Positions 11,218 to 20,606 of a stretch of DNA of 64,000 bases are shown here, one piece after another (position 1 is the first letter of the stretch; each line of letters opens with the position of its first letter). Made by a program: the position numbers and the translations under genes. Source of the stretch: Jaltomata sinuosa (Eukaryota > Streptophyta > Magnoliopsida > Solanales > Solanaceae); the NCBI GenBank assembly GCA_003996215.1, contig QJPP01007246.1, positions 1 through 64,000 of the forward strand. The letters are read 5' to 3'. The notes below the pieces were generated by a model that was not told the DNA's origin, did no database searches, and worked only from the letters and a program-made list of their open reading frames with translations.

Positions 11218-12804
11218 GCCTAGGACTTCTCCTAGCGCCACTCCACTAGCATCGCACATAACCTCAAACGGTTGAGACCAATCAACAGAGATAATAATAG
11301 GAGCTGAGACCAGCTTCTCTTTAAGGCTCTCGAATGACTTCAGACATGCATCATCAAACACAAACTTTACCTATTTCTCTAATAGTTTGCACAAATGATT
11401 AGCAATTTTGGAGAAATCTTTGATAAACCTCCTATAAAAGCCAGCATGCCTCAAGAAACTCCGAATTCCCTTCACAGAAATTGGTGGAAGTAATTTTTCA
11501 ATCACCTCAATCTTCGCTCTATCAACCTCTATACCCTTCTTCGAAATCCGGTGACCAAGCACTATGCCCTCTTTGACCATGAAGTGACACTTTTCTCAAT
11601 TCAGCACTAGGTTGCACTCTTCACATCGTTTCAATACATAACTCAGATGATCTAGACAATCTTCGAAAGAGTCACCTACCACTGAAAAGTCATCCATAAA
11701 CACCTCTATAGTGTCCTCCACCATGTCTGAGAAGATGGACATCATACATGAAAGTTGTTGGCGCATTGCAAAGACCGAACGACATCTTTTTGAACGCAAA
11801 CGTCCCATACAGACAAGTGAAAGTGGTTTTCTCTTGGTCTTCGGGGGCAATAGAGATCTGATTGTACTCCAAATACCCATCAAAAAAATAGTACCAACCT
11901 CTACTTGCAAGACAGTCTAGCATCTGGTCCATGAATGGCATTGGAAAATGGTCCTTCTCAGTCCACGCATTCAGTTTCCTGTAGTCCATGCATATGCGTC
12001 AGCCTGCGACTGGCCTCATCGAAATCAACTCATTATTTGCATTCGGGACCACAGTAATCCCTCCTTTCTTTGGTACACATTGAACTAGGCTCACCCATTT
12101 GCTGTCTGAAATCGGATAAACCACACCTGCATCCAGCCACTTAATGATCTCCTTCTTGACAACTTCTTGCATAAGCTGATCCAACCTACGCTGATGCTCA
12201 ATAGATGGAACACAATTAGTCTCGAGCTGGATTTTGTGTGTATAGATTCTGGGCAGAATGCCAATAATGTATGCGATGGTCCAACCAATGGCTCTCTTAA
12301 ACTTCCTCAAGACCGAGACCAGGGCTTCAACTTGTTCTTCACCTAAATCTGCAGCGATGATTACCGACAAGGTCTCATTAGCTCCCAAAAATACGTACCG
12401 AAGATGAGCTGGAAGTGCTTTGAGCTCCAAACCAGGAGGCTCCTCAATAGATGGGCGGGCAGGTGGCGTCTGCCTATTTATCAAGTCCAAGTCCAGATTC
12501 TTTGGTGCATAACTACACGATCCCAAACCTGTAAGTGCTGCTACCATTTCATCATACTCCTCAATGTCGTCACCTTCAAAGTTCATAATGACTGCTGCAA
12601 GGGCTTCGACACCGAGTCTCTCCTCAATAGGTACAACCAGCAGGTCCTCATCAACAACATCAATAACCGACACCACTCGCATATCATCATGGTGCTTCAT
12701 AGATTTGCACACATTGAAAGTCACCTCCTCATCATTCAGCCTGAATTTCATTTGACCTGTTTCTAAGTCAACCAATGCGCGCCCAGTAGCCAAGAATGGT
12801 CTCA
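11218..12804 (-). pseudogene. Athila-type pol: protease remnant and reverse transcriptase
   Basis: Begins with the tail of the aspartic protease (RPFLATGRALVDLETGQ); the catalytic Asp part is missing, apparently through a deletion that joins gag to protease sequence at about 12800. RT follows: PNANNELISMRPVAG, a stop near 12000, then RICMDYRKLNAWTEKDHFP and MSFGLCNAPTTF, a frameshift near 11740-11780, then the active-site box FMDDFSVVG with both Asp present, and GHRISKKGIEVDRAKIEVI. Further stops occur near 11593 and 11370. Three frames are used across 12805-11371, so it is non-functional. Confidence 0.8.
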
Positions 12805-14331
12805 AACTGCTTTATGGAGACAGAGTGAGACTCCACCTTCTAACTGATACCTGAAAGTTCAGCTTTTATCTCCTTCATACTTTCATCCGTGGAGTCAACC
12901 TTTTGGAATACCTTGTTGATCAATTCCCTCATGGTAGGTTGTCCAGCCCACTCTTCACGAGTTGCAGGCAGAATGTAGAGGCCAATTTTATCGTTCTTAT
13001 ACCCATCCTTTTTCTTCCAGTCACCATATCTGTACCCTGACCGATTGTAGTAATCATCTCTGTCTCTGTTCCGACCTTGATTTCCTTGGCCAGAAGCCTG
13101 GAAACCCGTCCCTTGATCATTTAAATAACTGACTTCTTCTTCCGATGAGTACCCGTCTGGTCTGGGTGTTTTTCCTTGCGAACCGATGATTTTTACCTTC
13201 TCTACTCCCTCAGCCAAGAATTTCTTTGCAAGCAGCCCAAGTGTCGTGTTCATCTCAGCAACTTCCTATTTAATGTCTTGTATTTCATTCGGATCCACGG
13301 ACTTACCAACTGCATAAGTACCTACTGGAGTCTCAGCCTCTCTAGTATGCCATGCTCGGTTAGTCTTAGCAAACTTATCCAGCATCTCCGCGGCCTCATA
13401 ATATGTATTCTTCATGAATTCTCCTCCAGTTACAGTATCAGCCACTACTTTAGTGTTGGCGTTCAATGCCTTGTAGAAGATCTCCATTAGATGCCTTGAA
13501 GAAATTTCGTGTCTCGGAACTTGTTTCAGCTTCTTCTTAAATCTCATCCAAGACTCATACAATGCTTCTGCAGGTAGCTGCTTGAAATTGTAGATCTCCT
13601 GCTTCAGTTAAAACATCTTTGATGGAGGAAAGAACCGCTCCAGAAACTGATTCTTCAACTCATGCCACGTGTATATCGAATTATCAGGCAGTTTTGAGAG
13701 CCATGCAGTCGCTTCACCGATCAATAAAAATGGAAATAGCCTTAGTCTGATAGCCTCTTGCAGCACTCCTGGCATATTGTACGACTTGCTAATCCCCACA
13801 AAATTCTGCACATGTAGAATTGCATCCTCCGTGGGTTTTTCTGAATAAAATCCCTTCAGGTTCAGTAGTTGGATCATGGCGCTGGTGATATCAAACTTCG
13901 TTCCTTCAGCCAATGGTGGCAGAACTATGGGTCCAGTCGTGCCAAATTCCTCCCCATCATCATCCTCATCATCATAATACCGAGGGATATGCCTTGGCTG
14001 CTGCATCTGTCGATCCCTATTAAGTGGCAAACGTCTAGTTGCTGCCTCATCCCGGACAACTTGTTGTCTTCCTAGCCTTGCTTGATCAGCTGCAGCTTTT
14101 CGAGCTGCGAGATCTTTTGCAATTTGAGCATCTTCAGCAACAAAGGGCGTCTTCGCCTTCCTTTTGGCGTGCTGCATCGTCCTTTTTCTGCTGCTCGGCT
14201 TCAGCTAGTATCCGAGCAGTAATTTTCTCTTGAGTTTCATGCTCTCCGTCCTTAGTCATATTTCATAGAGTTTTGGAGAGCTCCGGATCGTAAGGGATCA
14301 AGGGGTTGCCTTGACTCCTTGTGCTTGGCAT
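12805..14331 (-). pseudogene. Athila-type gag
   Basis: A start ATG at 14331 (MPSTRSQGNPLIPYDPEL) lies 110 bp downstream of the primer site, as usual for the family. A stop follows near 14265 and a frameshift near 14170-14190. The open part 14177-13608 then holds an acidic linker and the retrotransposon gag domain (FYSEKPTEDAILHVQNFVG, then GEATAWLSKLPDNSIYTWHE and FLERFFPPSK). The same frame continues through stops at 13608 and 13263 to 12840. The C-terminal part is rich in Gly/Asp/Arg (about 13150-13010). No CCHC zinc knuckle is visible, probably because the gag C-terminus and protease N-terminus were lost in the deletion at about 12800. Confidence 0.8.
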
Positions 14332-14441
14332 GCACAAGTGTGCAACCTGTAGATCAAAACAAAAACAACAAAAAAAGTAAAATCAGGAAATAAGGACTAA
14401 TAGTGAAATAAACACAATCTCTCTTAATCCTAAACTGTATT

Positions 14442-14458
14442 CCCCGGCAACGGCACCA
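14442..14458 (-). promoter_or_regulatory. Primer binding site matching tRNA-Asp
   Basis: The minus strand reads TGGTGCCGTTGCCGGGG. It is complementary to the 3' end of plant tRNA-Asp except for one base. It starts six bases after the LTR end (14464), the standard distance, and identifies 14464-16048 as the 5' LTR of the gag-pol that follows. Confidence 0.85.
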
Positions 14459-14463
14459 AAATT

Positions 14464-16048
14464 TGATGCGCCCAAATTACACCTCTAAAAGAAGCGCAAG
14501 CGGTCGCTGTTCAAATATAAAACCCAACTAAAGGTTGGGGTCGATCTCACAGGGAATATGGAAGGACTAGGGTCGATTAGTGTTTACTCAGTGTTTTAGT
14601 CAGTTATTTCCCGCAAGGTGGGTTTTTAAAGTAAGAAGTAATGATTATAAATCGAACGTAAACAAATAACAATCGCTGATTTCAAGAGTTTTTATCAATA
14701 AGAGAAGTGACTAGGGTAGTGTTCCCCATGAACTCATAACTTAGTAAGGATTTTGTACTTGGTAAACTAGTTTGATACTTAGCATGTAGAATCGGTAAGT
14801 TAAGTTCCCCTAATTCCTTGGTCCAGCAACTAGGTGAATTTCACCACACGCCTTGGTCCGGCCGCGGGTGTCGTTTTACTAACCCTTACCTTGGATTCCA
14901 GATTGGCTGTTCCCGGACAAGGTCAAGCCATTAGATGAGGGTTGGTAGCCTCAAATCTCCGTTGTTGAACGACCCTTTTCCCATCCGTTACATCCTTGGT
15001 CCGGCAAGTAAGGATAAGGCAAGTTCTAACATTGTACACCGCTAGAAAGCAATCAATACGAAGGGAAGAATAATACATGCATAAATATCGCCCTAGAATT
15101 ACCTAGTACTTTGCCTACTTCGTTAATCCTTCATGGTTCCCACAACCCTAGTTGTGGATTTAGGTACTCATGTTCATAAGTACATAATTAATGTTTGTTT
15201 TTGCAATCATCAATGAATACTTACAAGTAAGAATAAAGAAATCTGGAATCTTGAAGAACAATATCACGAACACTTCAAATTACCAAGAACTAGTGTTCGA
15301 AATCAACACTAAAATAATGTAGAAAATATCAAAAAGTATCGAGTAATAATTCGTGAACAATGCGTAACCGTATGTGTAACCCCCAAAAATAAAACCTAAG
15401 GGAAAGTATTTATAGACAAAGAGGCCAAATCCTAATAAAATTGGGAATAGCTGGACGCGGCAGATCCGACGGGTCGACTCACGGGCCGTCGTTGCGGCAA
15501 CGGGCGTCGTGGGTGCCCGTCGGCCTTCTTCACTTCTTCAGGAAATTCCATTGCCACGATCTCACGGGTGGGAGCGATGGGACGTCGCAGCTGCGACTCC
15601 CGTCGCTGTCTCGCGTCACCTGCCTTGGTCATTTTTCCAACTCCCCTGCCTTGTTTCCACGGGCAACCACTATGGGACGTCGAGCTTGTCACGGGCGTCG
15701 TGGCGCCAGTTGCCCTTCCTTGGCCTTTTGCACATAATGGAGCATATCGACGGGAAAGGTGACGTCCCGTCGTGTTTCCACGGGCGTCATGCCAGCCCGT
15801 TGGGCTCTTTTGCCTTGGCAAATCCTACTGGCTTAGATCAACGGTCGGCCTCACGGACCGTCGTGGGTGTGACTCCCGTGGTGGCTTCTCTTTTGCCCAG
15901 ATACTGCAACTTTTTGGCATTTTTCTCTAATTCATACTTTGTCCCTGAACACTTAACAAACAACATTAAATCCAACAAAATATACTCAAGAACTCCCAAA
16001 AATCCTATGTTTTAACCATCAAAAGTGCCGTCAAATCCCGGCACATCA
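14464..16048 (-). repeat. Athila-type LTR, minus strand, shared between two internal regions
   Basis: 1585 bp. On the minus strand it starts TGATGTGCCGGGATTTGACGG at 16048 and ends GGGCGCATCA at 14464. It is the same family as 1733-3189 and 7229-8721. The word block is at 15460-15895 and the TATA box at 15407-15414. It is followed by a primer site (14442-14458) and preceded by a polypurine tract (16049-16061), so it has the context of both a 5' and a 3' LTR. Confidence 0.9.
15407..15414 (-). promoter_or_regulatory. TATA box of the minus-strand Athila-type LTR
   Basis: TATAAATA on the minus strand, at the same LTR position as in the two plus-strand copies. Confidence 0.55.
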
Positions 16049-16768
16049 ACACCCTCAACTTAGAATCTTTACTTGTCCTCAAGCAACAGACTAAAAACAA
16101 AACTAAACGACTCTTAAGCAAAAGAAAATCAGGAACTACGGCAGTCATATGGTTTAGCAGTTCAATACACAACAAGTACCCCCCTCTTTTCCAATACAAA
16201 ACCAGTGCATATGTTCCATTCATCAAGACAACACAAGGGGATCCAAGGATGACATTCCGTTATCTATAGACGACCTAGCATGCACATATGAGATTTGCAC
16301 TAACAGTAAAGCAGTCAAAGTCGCTCTAGTACCCTCACGACAAAGAAATCCCACTCGCACAGTAACACAGTTATATTTCAGGGACTGAACTAAACACTCA
16401 CACTCACAAAGATATTCAAGCAATGCGTACATAATACCATAGGCTTGCCCTTATTTTCTATGCCTCGGTTTTTGAACAATTGAGTTAGGATCACTATAGG
16501 ACTTTCTCGGCTTGTAGCGTAGGCTCGGGGACGGATATGGTAGATATAGGAAATAGTGACTAAGTCTTCCTTGACACTACGCTATATTGCTTCCACTCAT
16601 CAGACTAATTCTACTCTTTTCCTCCCCTTTTTCTCCCTTTTTATTGCTTCTTTTTCAATAAGTGACAGGTGCGGCTTTTGTTTCAAACTCAACTATTCTT
16701 TTTCTTTTTCTTTTCTTTTTCTTTGCTTTTCTCTTCTCTTTTTCTTTTTCTTTTCTTTAACATAGCCG
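16049..16768 (-). mobile_element. 3' internal end of an Athila-type element
   Basis: Reverse complement of about 6505-7228, including the purine tract, the 'aactgctaaaccatatgactgccgtag' type stretch and the polypurine tract next to the LTR. Homology stops near 16768 inside GGCTATGTTA, where copia gag sequence starts. This is a truncation or recombination breakpoint with a short shared sequence. No gene is visible. Confidence 0.75.
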
Positions 16769-17300
16769 CCACATCAGTTAATACTTCGTATCTCTCAGGC
16801 ACCGTAACAAGAATTTTTTCAACAATTCTTGAATCTTTAAATTTTGTGCCAAGCAATCTTACCTTGTTAACAATGCTAAGAAGTCGGTCTGAGTACTCTT
16901 TGACGGTCTCGAATTCCTTCATCTTTTGCAACTCGAATTCCCTTATTAAATTCAACACTTTCATATCTCGTATTCTTTCATCTCCAGTGTATTCTTCCTT
17001 TAGATAATCCCAAATTTCTTTTGCTAATTTGAGAGCCATAACTCTCGTAAAAATTATTGCAGACACACCAACAAACAAAGTTGCTTTTGCCTTTGATTTT
17101 CTGATTTTATTTTCCTTTTGGCTTTTGCTCTGAGCCACCGTGGGATTATTGGGCAGCGGAAGAACATCATAATCTACTTCTACAGCCTCCCAAAGATCTA
17201 AAGCTTCAAGATAAGTCTCCATTCTTACTGCCCAGAGATGGTAATTTTCACCATCAAAGACAGGAGGTGCCATCTGAGAAAAACTATTTTCAGAATTCAT
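16769..17300 (-). pseudogene. Copia-type gag, 3' truncated
   Basis: Starts MNSENSFSQMAPPVFDGENY, the usual N-terminus of Ty1/copia gag (DUF4219/UBN2 type), and continues with HLWAVRMETYLEALDLWEAV, EIWDYLKEEYTGDERIR and LNLIREFELQKMKEFETVKEY. It is open for about 175 codons and reaches VPERYEVLTDV, then runs into the purine tract of the neighbouring Athila remnant, giving an artificial Lys/Arg/Glu tail to 16689. The zinc knuckle and everything after it are missing. Confidence 0.85.
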
Positions 17301-17328
17301 CTTTCACTCACAGACTCCTCAAGAAAAT

Positions 17329-17342
17329 GGCTCTAGATACCA
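17329..17342 (-). promoter_or_regulatory. Primer binding site, initiator tRNA-Met type
   Basis: The minus strand reads TGGTATCTAGAGCC, matching the common plant copia primer site TGGTATCAGAGCC with one extra base. It starts two bases after the LTR end. Confidence 0.7.
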
Positions 17343-17344
17343 AT

Positions 17345-17691
17345 TGTTGGTTTTTTAGCAAAGAAAATAGAGAAATAACAGAGAAAGACTTAGAAAAAAA
17401 TACTGCAATGTTGTCAAAGGGAATTGATTCATTAATAACTCAAAGACTACATTTATAGCTATAATTTCTAACTAGAAAATAGAAAAATATGTTACTAAAC
17501 TTATCAGCTAATTCAAATACCAAACAAAGTGAAAACTATTTCCTAAATTCAAGCCATACATGACTCTAACAAAAATAATTTAAAAATCCTAAAAGTTAGC
17601 TACTCATAAATTAACTTCGGTAAAAGAAATCTTTTACAAATATTGTAGCTAGCTATTTTATTTCTGCAATATCTTGAGATATATTTCAACA
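17345..17691 (-). repeat. Copia LTR, 347 bp
   Basis: Minus strand starts TGTTGAAATATATCTCAAG and ends AAAAAACCAACA, with TG...CA ends and the short inverted repeat TGTTG/CAACA. A TATA-like TATAAAT occurs on the minus strand at 17451-17457. The single copy in view has the primer site and gag downstream, so it is the 5' LTR. Confidence 0.8.
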
Positions 17692-17858
17692 GTACTCTTC
17701 TCTTACCCTTTTCTCGGGATGAGAAGACATGTCTTTTTCCTACTTTAACCAAGAATCTGAGGGAATCACTTTTCAAGAACTGATGTATGACAATTCCATG
17801 CAGGATACATATTTAATGTCAATTTGAAAATGCAAAATAAGACAGCTCGCTAACGTAC

Positions 17859-18140
17859 CTAGATCAGCTGAGATGAGTGCCTCCCCGTCATAATTTGGTC
17901 CTGCCAGCACAGCCCCTGATGGTTATATAATTACACTACCACCAGCACAAACAACGGAATCTGGTGTAAGGTCTTCTTCTGTGCCGGAAAAAACATATTC
18001 TGGTGGAGGTGGATAATCTTTCCTTCTACAGAACTGATTGGCTGATAAAACAAAACAACCGCCCTCCTAGGCAATGTGGGTCCTTGATGCCTGCCACACT
18101 TCCCTAGCATCAGCTGTAGGTGCACAATATATCTCAATGC
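17859..18140 (-). pseudogene. Nitrilase pseudogene, third visible exon
   Basis: 282 bp between an acceptor GTTGCAG at 18147-18141 and a donor GTACGT at 17858. It encodes GIEIYCAPTADAREVWQAS to GEALISADL. Two in-frame stops replace residues of THIALEGG and VIISPSG, and the Met of QASMTH has become Arg. The family continues with a short final exon, which is not found between here and the copia LTR at 17691. Confidence 0.85.
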
Positions 18141-18256
18141 CTGCAACAGGAAAGAGCTTAAAATTTTTGTGGAAACGCATTTAGGAGCATATTGCAAATG
18201 TGAATATCCACTTGCTTTCTGTGACGCCTCAAGTAATATCCATTTCTCAAACAAAT

Positions 18257-18435
18257 AAAAAAGGGCAACCTGGTATACAAACATCCCGCGTTAACAGGGT
18301 CCGGGGAAGGGCCACAACCCAAGAGGTGTGATATAGTCAGCCTACCCTAATGCAAGCATTAGTGGCAGCTTTCATGGCTCGAACCGTGCCTATATGTCAT
18401 GCAGAGGCAACTTTACCGTTGTTCTAAGGATCCCC
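18257..18435 (-). mobile_element. Au-type SINE
   Basis: On the minus strand it starts GGGGATCCTTAGAACAACGG, has a B-box-like GGTTCGAGCC near 18378-18388, then the diagnostic CCCTTCCCCGGACCC and GCGGGATGTTTGTATACCAGG, and ends GGTTGCCC plus a T run. This is the layout of the Au SINE of flowering plants. It lies in the nitrilase pseudogene intron between the exons at 19022 and 18140. No target-site duplication is obvious. Confidence 0.85.
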
Positions 18436-19021
18436 ATAATTCAAGCTCCCCCTCCTTTTCTTTTCCTTAAAAGACCAAGAATAGGGCTCAATTCTCTTAT
18501 TTACACTATCAATTATCAAACTCTTATTAATCATGTCATATCAAGCAGGTCCCCTTTTTTTATGACCAAGAAAACCTGTTGTTTCAGCTTCCAACTCAGG
18601 GATAATGGATCCACCCCGCTATCCTTTCCCACTTAAATACCAAACTAGGTGCAACAACCAGGTTTCAAACTCGTGATATACGCTTAACACACATCCTGTA
18701 ATGTAATATATTTGCCGTAGAACCAAAGCCAAGGGGACTCAAAACAGGCCATCAATGACAACAGTCTTCCAAAAGGCGCGTCCACAAAAGTAATGATGTA
18801 CCTTTCTATCTGTGGACGTAGTGACAATGAGATTCAGCTTCATGAACTAATGAAGCAACCACTATCATAGATTAATTTTATTGCCAAAAGATGTCAGAAA
18901 CTTAGAAGCGATTGACAAGGGAGAAAAAGCACAGTTAATTCCCAATATCAAAGTGTCCCTAAACATGATACTCAACGGTAGGAATAGATGAACCTAAGAG
19001 ATTAGCAAACACATCTCCGAC

Positions 19022-19278
19022 CTTTAGCATACATATTGCAGCACCTATTTTTCCAATAGGAGTGTCATAAACTGGAATTGTTGATCCGTCTCCGAAACCC
19101 CAGATTATCCGTTCCAACGCTGTTGGCATTATCTTCCGATGCTTCCCAAGGTAGTGGCCCTGAGGGTCGAAGAAAAGCACTGTGCAATATAATGTGTATC
19201 CATCTCTCTCAATAACACCCATCACCAAGTACACCTTGTATTTTCCAGCCATTGCTGCCAGACGATCAACCTCAGGAC
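19022..19278 (-). pseudogene. Nitrilase pseudogene, second visible exon
   Basis: 257 bp from the acceptor TTGCAG (19284-19279) to a donor GTCGG at 19021. It encodes GPEVDRLAAMAGKYKVYLVM to GKIGAAIC and then AAAG before the donor. Between GAAIC and the final YAKG, 37 bp expected from the family are missing and the junction sits on ATGT, a likely microhomology deletion. Because 37 is not a multiple of three, the next exon is read out of frame. Confidence 0.85.
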
Positions 19279-19295
19279 CTGCAACTAATAGCTGT

Positions 19296-19332
19296 AAGAG
19301 AGAGAGAGAGATGTGGGTGGGTGGGTGGGGGG
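19296..19332 (+). repeat. GA microsatellite and G-quadruplex motif in an intron
   Basis: (GA)n is followed by GGGTGGGTGGGTGGGGGG (19315-19332): four G-runs with one-base loops, about the strongest G-quadruplex pattern possible. It is on the plus strand, opposite to nitrilase transcription, in the intron between the first two visible exons. Confidence 0.85.
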
Positions 19333-19812
19333 AAGTTTTTGCAAGGAGAAAATTACAGACAAATAGCATATATACGTTTTAGTGGATTGTAAAGGACCTA
19401 GTAAGTTTTAGCATGAGCTATCTTAGCAACAAAGACCAGAATAACAATTCAAATTTCAAAACATGTCTGTTGGTTCTTTTTATCTCCAATCAACAATTTT
19501 TGACTTCTATGTTCTGAATTTTCAAGCTAAGATCCTTTCTCCTTATGCTGAATTAATATTGAATACCTTCAGTTTTCCTTCAACCTCAATTAACAAGAAA
19601 ATGGAATTGTGTTATACAACTTATACTGTTAAAAGAAAATATATAGCTTAATCCTAGGAATGTGTCACAAAGTCTTTATCATCTTCTTATTCCATTTTGT
19701 ATAAGTAATCTGTTATATATGTTCCTTTGAGGTTTGAACAATTGAAATCACCATCAGTCAAAAGATCTCACGGTAGAGAGTTAATTGGTCAAGAGATCAA
19801 AGAGTTCATGAC

Positions 19813-19992
19813 CTGGCACATCAATGGAAGAAGCATGATATTTGCAGAACTCTTCCTTCCCCTTGTCTGTCCGATTCTCAATTGAGACACCAAAAGTTGA
19901 TCCACGTGGATAACCACTGATAAATGCTTCAGGAAACACCACTAGCTGAGCACCATATGAAGCTGCTTTAGCAAGAAGCCTCTCAGCATTAT
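19813..19992 (-). pseudogene. Nitrilase pseudogene, first visible exon
   Basis: 180 bp between an acceptor TTTTTCAG (20000-19993) and a donor GTCATG at 19812. It encodes NAERLLAKAASYGAQLVVFP to KYHASSIDVPG, with the catalytic Glu intact. It corresponds to the second exon of NIT4-like genes. The exon with the start codon was not found between 20000 and 31000. Confidence 0.85.
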
Positions 19993-20218
19993 CTGAAAAA
20001 TTGTCAAGTAGTACTCTATCTCAATTCAAGAATTTAATAAACCAGAAGACTTCTTGATTAACAAAAAAAAAGGACAGAAAACTTCTAGATTAGAAAATTC
20101 CAGCTTCGCGACCACAAAGTAACCAAACATAATTTCACAAACTAAACTCGATGTTTTTGGCTCTTTTCTACCCCATGCACTAAAACGGAACCTTTTCTCT
20201 TCATGTGCAAACACAGAG

Positions 20219-20606
20219 TAACAACAACAACAAACCCAGTATAATTTTATAGGTGGGGTCTACGGAGGGTAGTGTGTACGCGGACCTTAATTCTACCTTG
20301 TGATGGTAGGGAGGCTGTTTCGATCCAATAGACCATTGACTCGAGGAGAGATGAAAAAGAAGCAGTAATAACAAGTCAGAAGTGGGGTTAAAGCAGCCAA
20401 CAACACATCCCCCTTTACTTAGTGGCTTGAAAGGTAACAACAAAAAGATAATAAGATACACGAAGCAAAAGAAACAATCAGGTAGTACTAGAGGTCTAAG
20501 AATACGCAACGTAAAAATAATACTAATACTCCTTGTAACGCTTGACAACCTACTAAACCTCTACCCTAATTCTCTACCTCCACACCCTCATATCAAGGTT
20601 CAAAAG
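20219..20606 (-). mobile_element. RTE-type LINE 3' end, minus strand
   Basis: Read on the minus strand it begins with the worn end of the LINE ORF (CCTTGATATGAGGGTGTGGAGG, compare 26705-26730), has the 3' untranslated region and ends with GTCCGCGTACACACTACCC, then ATACTGGGTTTGTTGTTGTT. The last 130 bp are the segment shared with the tobacco TS SINE. It is a second copy of the LINE at 26617-28618, in opposite orientation. Confidence 0.8.

Larger units (their letters stand above)
8722..16768 (-). mobile_element. Athila-type LTR retrotransposon, minus strand, composite
   Basis: Read on the minus strand: the 3' end of an internal region with polypurine tract (16768-16049), one LTR (16048-14464), a tRNA-Asp primer site (14458-14442), gag (14331-12805), a protease remnant and RT (12804-11218), RNase H and integrase (11217-9508), and post-pol repeats (to 8722). 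No 3' LTR in the right orientation follows, because the element is cut by the plus-strand LTR ending at 8721. The integrase stretch GISRRHELPMNPILVIELF and the tRNA-Asp primer site point to the Athila branch of Ty3/gypsy. The single LTR has internal sequence on both sides, so this is a recombinant of two elements. Confidence 0.85.
16769..17691 (-). mobile_element. Copia-type retrotransposon, 5' end only
   Basis: Minus strand: LTR 17691-17345, tRNA-Met type primer site 17342-17329, and the gag start at 17300, broken at about 16768 by Athila sequence. Pol and the 3' LTR are absent from the window. It sits next to, and may have interrupted, the 3' end of the nitrilase pseudogene. Confidence 0.8.
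17859..19992 (-). pseudogene. NIT4-like nitrilase pseudogene (beta-cyanoalanine nitrilase/hydratase type)
   Basis: Three exons with good splice signals encode most of a plant NIT4-like nitrilase, an enzyme that detoxifies beta-cyano-L-alanine to Asn and Asp in the cyanide pathway. Exons: 19992-19813 (with the catalytic Glu in FPEAFISGYPRG), 19278-19022 (catalytic Lys in GKHRKIMPTALER and Cys in GAAIC) and 18140-17859 (IEIYCAPTADAREVW, then EYVFSGTEEDLTP). All introns are in phase 1. Damage: a deletion right after the active-site Cys that removes the WENRMPLLRTA region and shifts the frame, two stops in the last visible exon, and loss of the first and last exons from the window. A copia element and a SINE lie in or beside it. 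It is clearly a pseudogene, and the family assignment is firm. Confidence 0.9.

Noticed and set aside
7229..16048. 7229-8721 and 14464-16048 as the two LTRs of one element around the gag-pol
   Set aside because: The two copies are inverted relative to each other. LTRs of one element must be direct repeats, and each has the context of a different element.
16689..16768. Highly charged Lys/Arg/Glu tail of the copia gag frame as a real protein domain
   Set aside because: It is translation of the purine tract of a neighbouring Athila fragment across a breakpoint.
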